In this document: piece by piece, positions 44,221 through 56,935 of the stretch
Layout of the letters: every line of letters begins with the position of its first letter
How positions within the stretch are numbered: position 1 is the first letter of the stretch
Assembly: GCF_019320115.1 (NCBI RefSeq)
Contig: NC_089591.1
Span: 60,635,907 to 60,699,906, forward strand
DNA: 64,000 nt
Direction: 5' to 3'
From: Miscanthus floridulus
Lineage: Eukaryota; Streptophyta; Magnoliopsida; Poales; Poaceae
Program-made: the position numbers and the translations under genes
The notes under the pieces: generated by a model
What the model was told of the DNA's origin: nothing
Databases searched by the model: none
The model's input: the letters and a program-made list of their open reading frames with translations, nothing else

Positions 44221-44463
44221 GCAGTCCCCGAGCGTAGCATGGGGAAAACGACGAATCCTCGAGAATAACCGTAGTCGAGAAAGTCCCCGAGCACAAAGGT
44301 AGTCGGGACAGTCCCCGAGCACGAGGGTGGTCGAGATAGTCCTGAGCACGAGAGTGGTCGGAACAGTCCCCGAGCACGATGGTGGTCGGGATAGTCCCCG
44401 AGCGCAAGGATAATCACGACAGTCCCTGAGCACGAGGGTGGTCAGGACAGTCCCCAAGCACAA
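44221..44463. repeat. 28-bp tandem repeats, about 7-8 units
   Basis: Units of AGTCCCCGAGCAC(A/G)A(G/A)GGT(G/A)GTCGGGA(C/T), the first at about 44221 and the tight array from about 44289 to 44463. Imperfect, with one unit lacking two bases. No spacers between, so not CRISPR. Located in the 3' spacer. Confidence 0.85.
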
Positions 44464-45057
44464 AAAGTGTGGCAAAAAACCATATGCCAGTTTTACTATT
44501 ATTTTATGTATTTATTTATTTATTTGTTCTGACAAGTCCGGTCTGACACGTCTGGTCAAAAAAGTAGATGGGTATAGCACGTCATACTGCCTTTTTGTCT
44601 TGTCAAGCAAACAGTTGCGTGGCACCTGTCAGTAGGTGCATCAGCGTGGGCCCTCCCACACTGGCAACGAAGAGGCGCATATATTGGTGTAGATCTCGAG
44701 GCTGAGTAATACTGCAAACATGAAAACAACCATCTGTGGTGCGTGCGCACGTCCCCCAAGAATCCCGGGCAGATGAAATGGCATAACTCTTGGGCTAAAT
44801 ACGGTATATGATAGGTTAGTTACTATTTACTGAACCCCATTGCCATTTGCAACTGCAGCTTTCGTCTTCCTCTCGCCAACCAACCCTAACACATCCAAAA
44901 TTGCCACCAATCAATCCGCCGCCGCTTCGACTGTCGCCTCTGCTAATCCCGCTACTGTTGAAGATTAGAACACTCCCCGTTCACCAGCAAGGCCGAAGTC
45001 AGAGGCAGAATATGAAAGGAAATGGCGAAAAGTGATGCGTAGAAGAAAACATGGGTC
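44464..45057 (+). other. Upstream region of the antisense gene
   Basis: A possible TATA region (GCTAAATACGGTATATGATA, about 44794) followed by a C/T-rich leader (44860-44960). Suits a promoter for the gene at 45058; inferred. Confidence 0.4.
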
Positions 45058-48000
45058 ATGGCGAAGGAATGGTGGAAGTCAAAAAGCAACAAGCAGACCA
45101 TTGAAGACCTCGTCACCATGGGGGTACTCCACAACAAGGAGCTCACAGGATGGCATGCACCAGAGGGCGAGAGGTACCCCGATCCACAACCAGGTGAGAT
45201 CGTGGTGTTCGAGGATTTCTTTAAACAGGGATTTGGAGTTCCGATGCATCCGTTTCTTCAGGGGCTCTGTCTTTACTATGAGATTGGGATTTGCAATCTA
45301 CATCCCAACTCGATCCTCCTCGTCGCCACTTTTATTCATCTGTGCGAAGCGTATGGTGGCTTCCAGCCCCATTTCGATTTTTTTCACCATCTTTTCTGTC
45401 GGCGGAAGAAAGGAAGCGGTGGTTCGAAGATAGCCAGGGGTGTATACCACAACCTCCATGACGGCATGAAAGCCCAGTACCTGCACTACCCATGGAACAC
45501 ATCACTCGATGACTGGTACAAAAAATGGTTCTACATCCGTGAAGAGCCGAACACGATCACGCTGTGCGACACGGGCTACATTCTAGAGAAGAAGACGAGC
45601 TGGTCGGAGAGGCCCGAGCATCTGGGACTAGATCTCAAAAATATTTGGAATGATCCTATGGAAAAAACTAGATGGTTCGAGTGTAGTTGGGAGTTTCATC
45701 AGCCGACGGGTCTAGCCCTACCAGAGGAGGGTACATCCTGGCTATGAGTATCAAGGGAGCAGTAGACCCGATGAGGACGAGGCAGAGGGCGCTTGATAAA
45801 ATTGAAGTCAAAGCTAGAATTGATGAGCTATTTAACTTAGCCGGTCCAAATTATTACAGATTGAGTGACATCGAGCATGCTTTCAAGCTTGCCCGACCTC
45901 CCCCAAAGGTAACTCGTCCTGCCGCATACCCGTAGTCTTATATTGTGGTAGGGTAAGTGGAAACTTACTGTGTTCACTCCCTTTTGTTACCCAGGTTAAT
46001 GGTCGAGATAGAGCGAAAGTGTTTGTGTCACCACCCCCTAGAGTAGAGTGGCCACAAGGAGCTGATCCCACCACCTAGACTAGTGTTGAGATCGAGGACA
46101 AGGACATCGACTAGGGGGAGCTCGGAGATGGAGAGGAGGTAGCGGCCAAAGCTGCTGGTAAGCGGCCGGCTGCCTCCAAATAGTCAAAGAAGAGATCAGT
46201 AACCACCCTGCTCACCGGGGGAGCGCTAAATATCAATGAGGCCGAGGAGGACCCAGAGGAGAACCCAGCCAGCAAGTGTCGGTAGGTGATTTTTGCTTGG
46301 CCGGACGATGACGCAGAGGAGGGAGAAGATGCAGACACCTTTCAACTTATTCCTCGAAAAAGGAGGAAGCAACTGAAGTCAATGGAGCATGGTGGGTCCT
46401 CCATGCCTATGGGACCCACATCACTGATAGCTGGTGAAGGATGCAGCTGGGTCAACCTCGGGAGTACCTAGGCAAGGAACACAACCGGCGATGGGAGCAA
46501 CAACTCAACCGAGCACGCCACCGACCACTACAACACTGAAGGACAAGTGGCGAAGGGGTCGAGCACCAAGGCCCAGCGACAGTGCTAGGATGTAGAGGGA
46601 GACCAGGAGTCATCCACATAGTATGTGGAGCAAGTATGGCCGAAGAGACACGCCTTCTCTACATCATTCCAGTGCTTCCAACATGTAAGTATTTGTAACC
46701 TTGATATAAGTTAGAAATTTGCATTTAATATGATTCCTTTCTGAACTTATCTCGGATGTACTAGCTCGGCGTCCATAGAAAGTCCGGACTAGCTAGCCAG
46801 AAGTGGCGTGGCACCGCTAATAAGTATAGAGCAGACTACCCTAGTAGTCGACCACTGAGGAAGCCATAGTAGAAGATCCGTCGGGGCCTCAGCAAGCGAG
46901 TAGTCAAACAACAGTCCTCGAGCAGGTGGTCAAGGGACCAGCCGAGCCGGGCACGAGTGCTCCGAGCGCTAAACCTACTGAGGGCAACACCTCAGCATCG
47001 AGGGTAACAGAGCAGACCAAAGAGCAGCGGTCGGAGGTGAGAGCACAGACCACATTTACCGACGTTGCAGCTCATGGGAAGGCTGTGGTGATCACAGATG
47101 CTGCTGACGCCAGGGCCAGCACTAGGACCCAAAGAAGAGCCCAAAGAGGATGAGGTGGAGGAGGTCCTAGGCCATCCGCAAGACAAGCAACAACATGTTT
47201 ATGTGTCAGTGTTGGCAGAATGACCAATGGGTTATCCGTGAGGAAATCCTGGAGGTCAAAGAAACCGAGAAAGTTGAACGGGTGGCGAAGCGGCTTATTA
47301 CGGAAGTGTAGGTAAGCTTCGCTTCACCCCTGGTCTTGCGGTCTAGTCAGTAGTTATCTTACTTAGCTATCTGCACATAGGACTTAATGAAGACCGCAAG
47401 GTACCGTAAGAAATGCTTCGACCAGATTGAGGGGATCATTGCAAACAACAAGGAGCTGACGATGGAGGTGGACCGCTTGCGCCAGCGACTTGAAGCCGCC
47501 GATCATGAAAAGACGGTGCAAGATTCCTAGAACCAGAACCTTAGTCATCCAACTCAGTAAGAAAGAGCGGGAAAGAACAAGTAAGTAGCCATTTTATCAT
47601 ACTGACTACTGACAAGTGTTGTTGCGTTGTTGGTAGTAACAGCTGTAGTGCAGGATTAGAAGCTGAAGTGATCCGTCTCCAAGAGGAGAACAGTCGTGTG
47701 GTCGGGGAGTGTGATCGCCTAAACGAGGACAATAGAAAACTGGCACAAGACCAGTCGCAGCTCCGGGACCACACGACCAAGATGATAGAGGAGCTGAAAG
47801 GTAAGTTGTCCAACCACCTTTGCTCATTTTTGTTGCCTATCAGTAGTTTGGCATGGTCTATTGTCTTAACAGCGTGTGCGGTTTGTAGTTATAAAAATCA
47901 ATGCAAAGAAGCATCTGGAGGCCATGATGAAAGACCATGACGGTTGTAAAGCGCAATGCCAAGAGATCACCAAGGACCGTGACACCTGGAAAAGCCAGTG

Positions 48001-48451
48001 CTAGGAGGTGGCAAAGGGCATTTTGTCGGTCCTTAACCTCATCGATCCGGTGCTAGCAAAAGATGTGCCAAGGACGCCACAGCTGGGATTGATCGAGAGA
48101 TGCCAAAGGGCATGGGGATGGTTCTAGGGGTTCATGAAGGAGGCGGGAGAGTACGCAGGCTCACATGTGCTAAGCATGGTACGTGCTCACTACCCCCTGA
48201 TCGATCTCAAGCGCCTAGAGGCTGGATACCCGAAGGAGGTAGATCCAGACAAGGCCGAGGAGCTACAGATGACCCAGCTAGACATGTTGGCAAAAATAAT
48301 TGGCGATATTAACCTGTGTGGAGGTGCAACACCACCCGTACAAGGAATGCCATCGATAAGTTAGCTGGGAGCGCTGTCATCTTCAAGCCAACCGGCGAAG
48401 CCTACGGTCTCGATCAGCCAGGCATCGGCGGGGCCATCTTCTTTAGCTTGA
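45058..48451 (+). pseudogene. PF04195-type antisense gene, six exons, in the Tat element
   Basis: Exon 1 (45058-45908): MAKEWWKSKSNKQTIEDLV, then the PF04195-type core GEIVVFEDFFKQGFGVPMHPF, NLHPNSILLVATFIHLCEAYGGFQPHFDFF and DDWYKKWFYIREEPNT; a frame change near 45690; end RPPPK|GTAACT. Exon 2 (45995-46683) starts VNGRD and is acidic. Exon 3 (46765-47311), exon 4 (47381-47580), exon 5 (47654-47800) and exon 6 (47889-48451) carry a coiled coil (LEAEVIRLQEENSRVVGECDRL), then a C-terminal domain KRLEAGYPKEVDPDKAEELQ. All borders fit GT-AG. Stops and frame changes show it is decayed. It is opposite to gag-pol of its host element. Function unknown. Confidence 0.7.
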
Positions 48452-49058
48452 TCAATGCCAGAGTCCCCGAGACCTGAGCATGATGTTAGGCCCAGCGAGC
48501 AGCAGGTGCCGTGTGCCCCAACTAGCTAATAGTGTAGGCTATAACTGTAGAAGAAGATATAGTTGGGTTATTGTAAACTTGGACCTTTTCAGGCAAGCTT
48601 GTAATAACATAACTGTATATCAACATAAGCTTGTTTGTTTTGTAGAAAACATGTTTAAGCTCAGATATCGTGTTGATGTAACTAAGTTAGAACGTGTTGG
48701 CGTTCTGTTTAGTTGTACCAGTTTAGTCAACACGTCATCCTAAAAGGTTTGTATGGCCCTGGTTTGTCTTGCTGTCGGAGTGTGAGGTGCATAGCTTGTG
48801 CACACGTAGGAACACACAAGTCAAACCAGAGAGCACCTGCCGATCACCCATAGCAGTAGAGAGCGGATCCCATACACGCGTTGGGAGGAATCGGAGATAG
48901 GGCCTGCTCCGAGAACCCGAGAAGGAATGGTGGTCGATTTTAACTGGTAGAGTTAGAATAATAATAGACTTTGAAGTGACACATTAGAGTGGTTGGAGAA
49001 ATTATAATAGTTTTATTGAAATAAATCAAAAGTACAAGAGGGGTACATATCTTAGTAG
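48452..49058. other. Spacer between the antisense gene and pol
   Basis: No frame recognised. TGA-rich stops in all frames. The antisense gene and pol face each other tail to tail across it. Confidence 0.5.
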
Positions 49059-52000
49059 CTAAGCATAGAAATGCCTAAGCTTGTCAATGTGCCAGGAATT
49101 GGGTATGTCTATGCCGTCTAGGCGAGCTAACCTGTAAGATGTAGGGCGTGTAACCTCCTTGATCATGAAGGGTCCTTCCCATGGGGTTGCGAGTTTGTGG
49201 ACACCATCCTGATTCATCTTCCACTTCAGGACCAGGTCCCCGACCACGAAGAACCGCTCCTTGACGTTCTTGTTGTAGTACCTGTGCAAAACAGCAAGGT
49301 ATTTGGATGTACGTACGCAAGAATCGAGCCACTTCTCTTCTACACTATTCACTTCTAGCTCCCGCACTTCATTGGCCTTGTCTTCATCGAAGTTCTCTAC
49401 CCATAGCTGATCTGAAGGCTATATCTACTAGGAGCACTGCCTCAGCGCCATAAATCATAAAGTATGGTGATACACCGATATTGCGACTAGGCTGGGTTCT
49501 GAGACCCCAGACCATGGCTGGTAACTCTTTGAGCCATCTTCCAGGAGCTTTGTCATTCTCTCTGTATATCCTCTTCTTAAGTGTGTCTAGGATCATACTA
49601 TTTGCCCGCTCGACCTGTCCATTAGCTCTAGGGTGTGCCACCGAGACGTATTTTACTACTATCCTCCTTTCATCGTAGAAGTCCCAAAAAGCGTTCTCGA
49701 TGAACTGAGTACCTAGATCAGTGATGATGCTATTGGGTATGCCGAAGCGGTGGATGACCTGGTCGAGGAACGCGACAGCCTTTTCTGAAGATGCCTTGAC
49801 CAGGGGCATGTACTCTATCCACTTGGAGAATTTGTCGATTCAGCACAAAGACACATGTAAATTTCCTAGGGGCCAGGTTTGAAAGGCCCGATCATATCTA
49901 GTCCCCAGCATGTGAAGGGCCAAGAGGCTAGGTATAGTCTAAATCTCAGTGTGCTAGTACAGTGGATTCTCTTGGCAAAAAATTGACAACCTTCACAATG
50001 GTGGACTAGCTTCTCTGCATCGGCTACGACTGACAGGCCAATAGAACCCTGCTTGAAAAGCCTTGCCGACCAGCAGTTCTCGAGGCTACAGTGGTTGCCG
50101 TAGGAGCCAGAGTGGATTTTGTGTAGGAGATGTTCACCATCCTCCTAGGTTATACACTTCATCAAGATTTCCTCCTTCGCGTTCTTGCACCACAATTTGC
50201 CATCGACTGAGCAGATACTGCTTACTGTGACGCATCCGGCGTTCATTTTCTGTCCGATCGGTGTAACTGTTACCATCTATCAGGTACTTGATGAAAGGTA
50301 CTCTCCAGTCGGGCTTCTTAGTGGTCAGAGGTGGTTTGGTGGTGTTTGACGCTAGAACCGTAGCCACCAATGGCTGGTTTGGAGGCTTGTCGACCGCGGG
50401 ATCTTCTTCTTTGATGGAGGGCGTGAGCAGGTCTTGAACAAATACGCCATGTGGGACTTTGGCTCGAGATGATCCTAACTTTGACAGCGCATCTGCTGCT
50501 TGATTTTTGTCCCAGACCACATGTGTGTACTTGATGCCATAGAACTTGCCTTCCAGCTTTCTGATCGCTTTGCAGTATGCGTCCATCTTTTCGCTGGTCG
50601 TATCCTAGTCCTTGTTGAGTTGGTTGATGACCAGAGCCAAGTCTCCGTAGACATAGAGATGCTTGACACTGAGCTTGACCGCAATGCGTAGACCGTGTAG
50701 GCATGCTTTGTACTCGACGGCGTTATTAGACGCCGGGAAATAAATCCTGAGGATATATTGGAGCTGCTCCTTGGATGGTGATACAAAAAGGACTCTTGCT
50801 CCTGTGCCGTCGATGTTGAGAGAGCCATTGAAGTACATCTTCCAATACTCGGCGGCCCTCTAAGAAGCAGGTGTGCTTAAGTCTGTCCACTCAATGATGA
50901 AATCGACAAGTGCCTAAGACTTGCTTGTAGTACAGCTTGCAAATTCCAAGGAGAAAGGGCATAGCTCCATTGCCCATTTGATGATGTGCCCATTTGCATC
51001 CTTGTTGCAAATGATGTCTCCCAGAGGTTACTCGGTCATGACCACCACACGATATCCATCGAAGTAGTGTTTCAACTTTTGAGATGTAATTAGTATGGCG
51101 TAGATCAGTTTCTAAATCTGTGGGTACCTGGTCTTGGATTCACTGAGCACCTCACTGATGAAATAAATTAGTCAGTGTACCTTGTAGACATGGTTGGGCT
51201 TGTCGTACTCGACCACCATGGTAGTGGAGACCACTTGATTAGTTGCCGCAATGTAAAGCAGGAGGGTTTCATCTTCTCTGGGAGCAGTGAGGACCAGAGG
51301 TGATGTAAGGAATTGTTTCAGCTGTGTAAAGGTAGTGTCTGCTTCCTCTGACCACTCAAACTTCTTTGATGCTTTGAGCAGCTGGAAAAATGGTAGTCCT
51401 TTTTCGCCTAATCTAGATATGAAACGACCGAGGGCAGCCATGCATCCGGTAAGCTTCTGAACATCCTTCACCTTTTTGGGCGGCTTCATGTCCAAGATAG
51501 CTTTTACTTTCTCTGGGTTAGGGCATATGCTGTCATGACTGACGACGTTGCCGAGTAGTATACCAGATGGAACACCAAAGATGCACTTCTTTGGGTTTAA
51601 TTTCCATTGGAATGTGTTAAGGGTTGCAAAGGTACGTTCTAGGTTGTCGACAAGGGTGTATGCTTCCTTGGTTTTAATAACTACATCGTCAACATAAGCC
51701 TTAATGAGATCATCTTTTATCTTGTCTTTGAGGCAGGCCTGTATGGCGCGTTGGTAGGTAGCCCCAGCGTTCTTGAGCCTGAACGACATGGTCATGTAGC
51801 AGTAGGCGTCGAAGGGCGTGATGAAGGATGTCTTGATCTAGTCGTCCTTTTTGAGAGCAATCTGGTGATAACCAGAGTAGCAATCAAGAAAGGAAAGCAG
51901 CTCGCAACCGGCAGTTGAATCTACGACCTCATCTATGCAAGGTAAGCCAAAGGGGTCTTTAGGGCAGTGTTTGTTGAGATTAGTGTAATCAACACACATT

Positions 52001-52848
52001 CTCCATTCCTTATTCTTTTTACGTACAAGAACCAGGTTGGCTAACCACTCCAGATGATACACTTCTTTGATAAATCTGGCTGCTAAAAGCCATGTAACTT
52101 CTACCCTAATAGCCTCCTTTTTGTCGCGAGCGAACTGTCGTAGCTTCTGCTTGATGGGTTTGGCCTTGCCATCGATATTTAAGGAGTGCTCGATCACGTT
52201 TCGAGGTACACCGGGCATATCAGCGGGTTTCCAAGCGAACACACTCACGTTGCTCCTTAAGAACCTGACGAGAGTGTCTTCCTATTTAGGATCTAGGTTG
52301 GCCCCGATAAGGGCCATTTTGCTGGGATCACCGTTGACTAGCTGGATCTCTTTGTGCTCTTTGGACTTGATGTTCTTGCGTGGGGCCTCGAGCTCTAGGA
52401 TCTCCAGGTGGTCGGCTGGGGTCTGCTTGGCATCGAGCGTGGTCTCAGCCATGCGAATAGAGAGGTTTTGAGCCTTTGCTATTTTGAAGCTATCATCCTC
52501 GCAGGTGTAAGCTACATATACATTGCCCCTGAGAGTTAGAACCCCCTTCTTAGTAGGCATCTTGAGCACCAAATACCTGTAGTGAGGTATGGCCATGAAC
52601 TTGGTGAGCGCTGGTCAGCCAAGGATAGCATGGTAGGTGCCTTCAAAGTCGGCAACCATGAAGTTGACGTAGTCGGTGCAGAAGTGGTCTGGGGTACCAA
52701 ATTGCATAGGTAGCGTGATCGGCCCGAGAGGTGTGGAGCTCTGTCTAGGGAGAACACCCCAGAACTGTGCCTCGTATGGCTTGAGATCAGCCTAGGTTAT
52801 CTCCAGGGCTAGCAAACTGTTCTTGAATAGTATATCAATGGAACTGCC
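49059..52848 (-). pseudogene. Tat element pol: protease end, RT, RNase H, integrase
   Basis: Read leftwards. Protease tail: GSSIDILFKNSLLAL, then YHAILG with TGA for Trp. RT (52248-51172): NLVLVRKKNKEWRMCVDYTNLNK and an intact YVDD at about 51690. RNase H (about 50838-50450): first catalytic Asp is Asn (YFNGSL); later residues E (AVEYKACL) and D (NQAADALSKL) remain. Integrase: D in GLDMIGPF (about 49895), D in TDLGTQF (about 49715), E in NGQVERAN (about 49610), C-terminal PWEGPFMIKEV, end HFYA-stop at 49059. Stops within it: 52784, 52614, 51838, 51176, 50610 and others, mostly at expected Gln or Trp codons. It would copy and integrate the element; it cannot now. Confidence 0.85.
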
Positions 52849-53502
52849 TGTAACGTCCTGCCTCTCCGAGGCCAGGCCCGCTTACATTTGGTAGCTTCTC
52901 TAGGATATAGACTGCCCTCACAGACCAACACAGGTCTTTTCTGCGCACTTTGTCCTCACTCGTGTGCACCCGGGAAGAACTTCCCGGTTGGTCACCCATC
53001 ACTTTAGGCCAAGCACGCTTAACCTCAGAGTTATTTGCAGATGGGCTTCCGGAAAAGAAGTTGCAACTTATTGGTATGAGTATCCTATTAATCCTATTAA
53101 GCCCTGGGCTAGGATGTTATATCCTCACCCCCTTAAGAGATCGACGTCCTCGTCGATCAATCCCAAGCCAGGAGCGTCCTCTCTTGGCCACATCCGTGTG
53201 TCCAGAGCCAGTGCATGTGCCATGCTGTGTGACCCGCGGATCCAACCAGCCATGGCCCATGCCTGTCGCACTAACACACGGCCGAACCCGAATCGATACA
53301 TCTGTAACTCCTGCCCTCCAGGCCAGGCCCGTTCATTTGGTTTTCTAGGAATAGATGCCCTCATAGACCACAGTATGCGCACTTCCAGCGCATTCCGGCG
53401 TCACCATCGCTTTGGCTAGCACGAACCCGAGTATTGTGGCTTCGAAAGAATTGCAACTATTGTATGACCAATCCTATAAGCCCTGGCAGGATGTACAATG
53501 CC
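52844..53502 (-). mobile_element. Cassandra TRIM, second copy, shortened
   Basis: Element 52849-53497. The flanks are CTGCC (52844-52848) and ATGCC (53498-53502), a target duplication with one difference. Left LTR 52849-53121 (273 bases) keeps a 5S rRNA-like stretch. The right LTR (53303-53497, 195 bases) has lost most of it. Internal part 53122-53302. The PBS end is decayed. It lies in the same orientation as its host element and splits the protease active-site codons. Confidence 0.85.
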
Positions 53503-55330
53503 GCTGTCAATCAGCACTCTATCAAACTAAACCTTGTTGATACAAGGACTCGAGACTAGAGGAAAACGCCCTGGCTCAAGGTATTGTAGCCCATTGGTCC
53601 TTTCTGCTGAAGGAGATCTCACGGTGAGACCAGGAGGGAGCCGCAGATTAGCGATGAGGTTGTCGGGATTGGCCACGTTCAAGCAAGCATGGGCGAGCAG
53701 CTTGCACTCTCGTTTGGTCTCGATGGACACTCTACCCCCAATGATGGTGTGGACGCAGTCGGTTGGCTTGACGTGGGATCTACGTCTTCATCATCGTTAT
53801 CCTCGTTACGCTGCTCCCCTGCGTCGTTAGGCTTGTCGGATTTATCTAGAGCCTGTTGGCGCGTGTAGATGGATTTGAGAATATGACAATTCTCCATGGT
53901 ATGGTTTGACTTGGGATGGAGCTAGCAGGGTCCTTTCAATGCTTTGACATAGTCTTCTTCATAGTTGCGACGTCCGCCACCTTTTTTAACGATGTTGACT
54001 TCGCCGTCATCTTCCCGAGCACGCTTGCCCCTGTAATCATCACAGCGATTACGCCGCTGATTACGCTGGTCGTGGTGGTCGCGAGAATCATTGTGCTGGT
54101 TGTGGCGATCAAAATTGTCGTTTCGACCATGGTTGCCGTGGTGGTCGTCGTGGTGTGGGGGGTGGTCGGAGCGTGGAACCCTTGCTACTTCTTTGATGAT
54201 TATCTTTTTAGCATCATCGGCGTCCGCATATTTTTTAGCAGTAGCAAGGAGCGCTGTGATCAATTCAGATCTTTTGCAGAGGAGCTTGTCCCTTAGGGCA
54301 TCATGGAAGCGAAGACCAGTGATGAAAGCTTCGATTGCCTCATTGTCAGAGATTGATGGGACCTTGATGCGCATCTCCGAGAAGCGTCGGACGTACTCGC
54401 GCAGTGGCTCATCTTTGCGATCTCGAATCTGCTGCAGATCATATTTGTTGTCGGGTTGTTCGCAAGTAGCAATGAAGTTGTCGATGAATGCTTGCTTGAG
54501 CTCTTGCCAAGAATCAAAATAGTTTGCCGGCAAGCTAACCAGCCATTGGTGGCCTACATGGCCAACGACGACTGGGAAGTAATTAGACATGATGTGCTCA
54601 TTAGCCATGGCTGATCTGCACGCGGTTTCGTAGAGCATGATCCATAACTCAGGGTTCTCCTTGCCGTCGTACTTCTGGAGTTTTTTGAGCTTGAAGTTTT
54701 TTGGCCACACGACTTGACGAAGGTGAGGAGTAAACTGCTTCAAACCTAGAGGGCTATGGGTAGTATCATATTCCATACGGTGATAGCTTTCGTGAGATGC
54801 ACGATCGTTGGCTCTTTGGTTAATGCGATCACGCAGATCACGTTCTCCGAGGGAATGGGGGAGATCGTTATTGCCATCATGGTGATCCCGGTTGCCACCC
54901 TGGTTGACCCCACGACCGCGGTTATCACGGTGATTGTCATGGTTGTCTCATCGATTATTGTGCCAGTTGTTGCGGCGGTTGTCGTCCTGGTAGTCACGGC
55001 GGTTGTCATCCCGACCACCATCATGACCACCATTTCTACCTTGACGGTTGTCTAGTGGGTCATTATTGTGCGAGCCACGTTGGTTGGTTGGCTATGGGTG
55101 ACTTGAGTACTAGCGACTACAGCTTGATTCGACTGAGATAGATGGAGCCCAGGCTTGGTTTGCAATCTCTGTGGTCTGGGCTATAGCAGCCGTCAGGTAA
55201 GCTTGTACATCATCACGAATTGCCTGGATTTCTAGGGTATTGGGTAGTCGTTGCATTATCACCATAGCAACAGCTACGTTGGCACTTGGAGTCCTGAAGA
55301 CCTGCTTTTCCCCTACCCTATCAAAGGCAT
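53498..55330 (-). pseudogene. Tat element gag, core and C-terminal part
   Basis: Includes the capsid domain at 54776-53922: VVWPKNFKLKKLQKYDG, ELWIMLYETACRS, SLPANYFDSWQELKQAFIDNF, KYDLQQIRDRKDEPLREYVRRF, then LLATAKKYADADDAKK. A His/Asn/Asp-rich region and GRRNYEEDYVKALKGPC follow. A C-x2-H-x4-H-x4-C cluster (C[stop]LHPKSNHTMENC, 53938-53897) has TAG for Gln at its second position. The right end, before 53560, reads LIDSG, the start of the protease that the TRIM insertion splits. It would form the particle. Confidence 0.8.
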
Positions 55331-56707
55331 TGTTGAGATCGCATGGCTAGAACCTTATGCATCGTGCCTCCTCTTCTGCCTCAGCTTTGGCTTGTCTGCG
55401 ATTAAACCGGTCAATATTGCGTGCTTCGTGTGCTAGCCTTTCTTGTTCTGTTTTACCAACTACCGGTGGTTCTTCATTACTGACGACATTGATCAAGTCT
55501 CCTCGTCTTGGTGGGAAGGATGGGAATCGTGAGAAACTCGGGGAGTGGTCTGGGATATCTAGATTGTATTCAACTTCTTCATTGTCATGATGCTGAAGCT
55601 TAGTGCGGATGGAGCCAATAGATGCGATGCTAGACGAGGAGCTTGAACTGCCCTCTTGAACTATGTGGACTGATCCTTCTTGATACTCCTCAATCCAAAC
55701 CATGTTGATGAAGTTGCATGGCTTTGGCCGAGGTCGATGTATAAAACGCAGATCCGAGCAGCGTTGTATATTGTACGCATAGTTGGAAGCAGTGTTTCGT
55801 AGGCTGTAGGGCTGAGCCTAGTAATTCTCCATGAAGGCTTCGCACTCAGAGAGCCGGAGACCCGTTGCGGGGGCTGGTCGATGACAAACAGAGCGCCCTT
55901 CAGGAGTAGATGTGACCACGAGATCCGTACCGAGTCATGCAGGACGACTGGCCTGAGCTAGTCGGGTAGATCTGCTGTGGGTAGTGGTTACCTGCTCGGT
56001 AGGTTGATTTTGAATCGAATCTACCAGAGCTAGGGTTTCAGCAAGCTTGGTGCTGACCCGATCGATGGAGTCGAGTAGGTCGGTGTTGTCGATCTGCCTC
56101 CCTTTGTAGCAAGGAAGCGAACGACGGGTTGTCGGCGTGGCTGACGACGATGCTGGTTTGGCTGGAGCCAAATCCAATGTGGTCAGAGCCGTAGCTGATG
56201 CTGGTGAAGCAGTGGTCGACACAGATTGGATCTACGCCTCCTCCATGGTCATGGCTATAACGTCCCGCCTCTTCGAGGCTGGGCCCGCTTACATCTGACA
56301 GCTTCTCTAGGATATAGACTGCCCTCACAGACCAACACAGGTCTTTTCTACGCACTTTGTCCTCACTCGTGCGCACCCGGGAAGAAATTCCCGGTCGGTC
56401 ACCCATCGCTCTAGGCCAAGCACGCTTAACCTCGGAGTTATTTACAGATGGGCTTCTGGAAAAGAAGTTGCAACTTATTGGTATGAGTATCCTATTAATC
56501 CCTGGGCCAGGATGTTACATCCTCACCCCCTTAAGAGATCGACATCCTCGTCGATCAATCCCAAGCCAGGAGCGTCCTCTCTTGGCCACGTCCGTGTATC
56601 CAGAGCCAGCGCATGTGCCATGCTATGTGACCACGCCGGATCCACACCAGCCATGCGCACCATGCCTGCGCAACTACGACACACATGCCCGTGAAACCGC
56701 GAGAGTC

Positions 56708-56720
56708 GGCTCTGATACCA
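56708..56720 (-). other. Cassandra primer-binding site
   Basis: Minus strand TGGTATCAGAGCC, exact match to the initiator Met tRNA 3' end sequence, next to the LTR at 56724. Confidence 0.9.
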
Positions 56721-56841
56721 TTCTGTAACGTCCTGCCTCTCCGAGGCCGGGCCCGCTTACATCTGGCAGCTTCTCTAGAATATAGACTGCCCTCATAGAC
56801 CAACACAGGTCTTTTCTGCGCACTTTGTCCTCACTCATGCG

Positions 56842-56935
56842 CACCCGGGAAGAACTTCCCGGTCAGTCACCCATCGCTCCAGGCCAAGCACGCTTAACCT
56901 CGGAGTTATTTGCAGATGGGCTTCCGGAAAAGAAG
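56842..56935 (-). promoter_or_regulatory. 5S rRNA-like pol III promoter segment in Cassandra LTR
   Basis: Minus strand reads AACTCCGAGGTTAAGCGTGC then TTGGCC, GCGATGGGTGAC and CGGGAAGTT. These follow the 5S rRNA internal control region (AACTCCGAAGTTAAGCGTGC, GGATGGGTGACC, GGGAAGTCC). It is not a full 5S gene: both ends diverge. It may drive RNA polymerase III transcription of the TRIM. Confidence 0.88.

Noticed and set aside
44221..44463. CRISPR-like array
   Set aside because: Repeats are contiguous with no unique spacers, and the DNA is plant.
44121..44475. Three overlapping open frames on the minus strand
   Set aside because: They arise because a 28-bp tandem array has no stops in any phase; no protein similarity.
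56842..56935. 5S rRNA gene
   Set aside because: Only the internal control region is similar, and it lies in LTRs with primer-binding site and polypurine tract, so it is Cassandra and not an rRNA gene.
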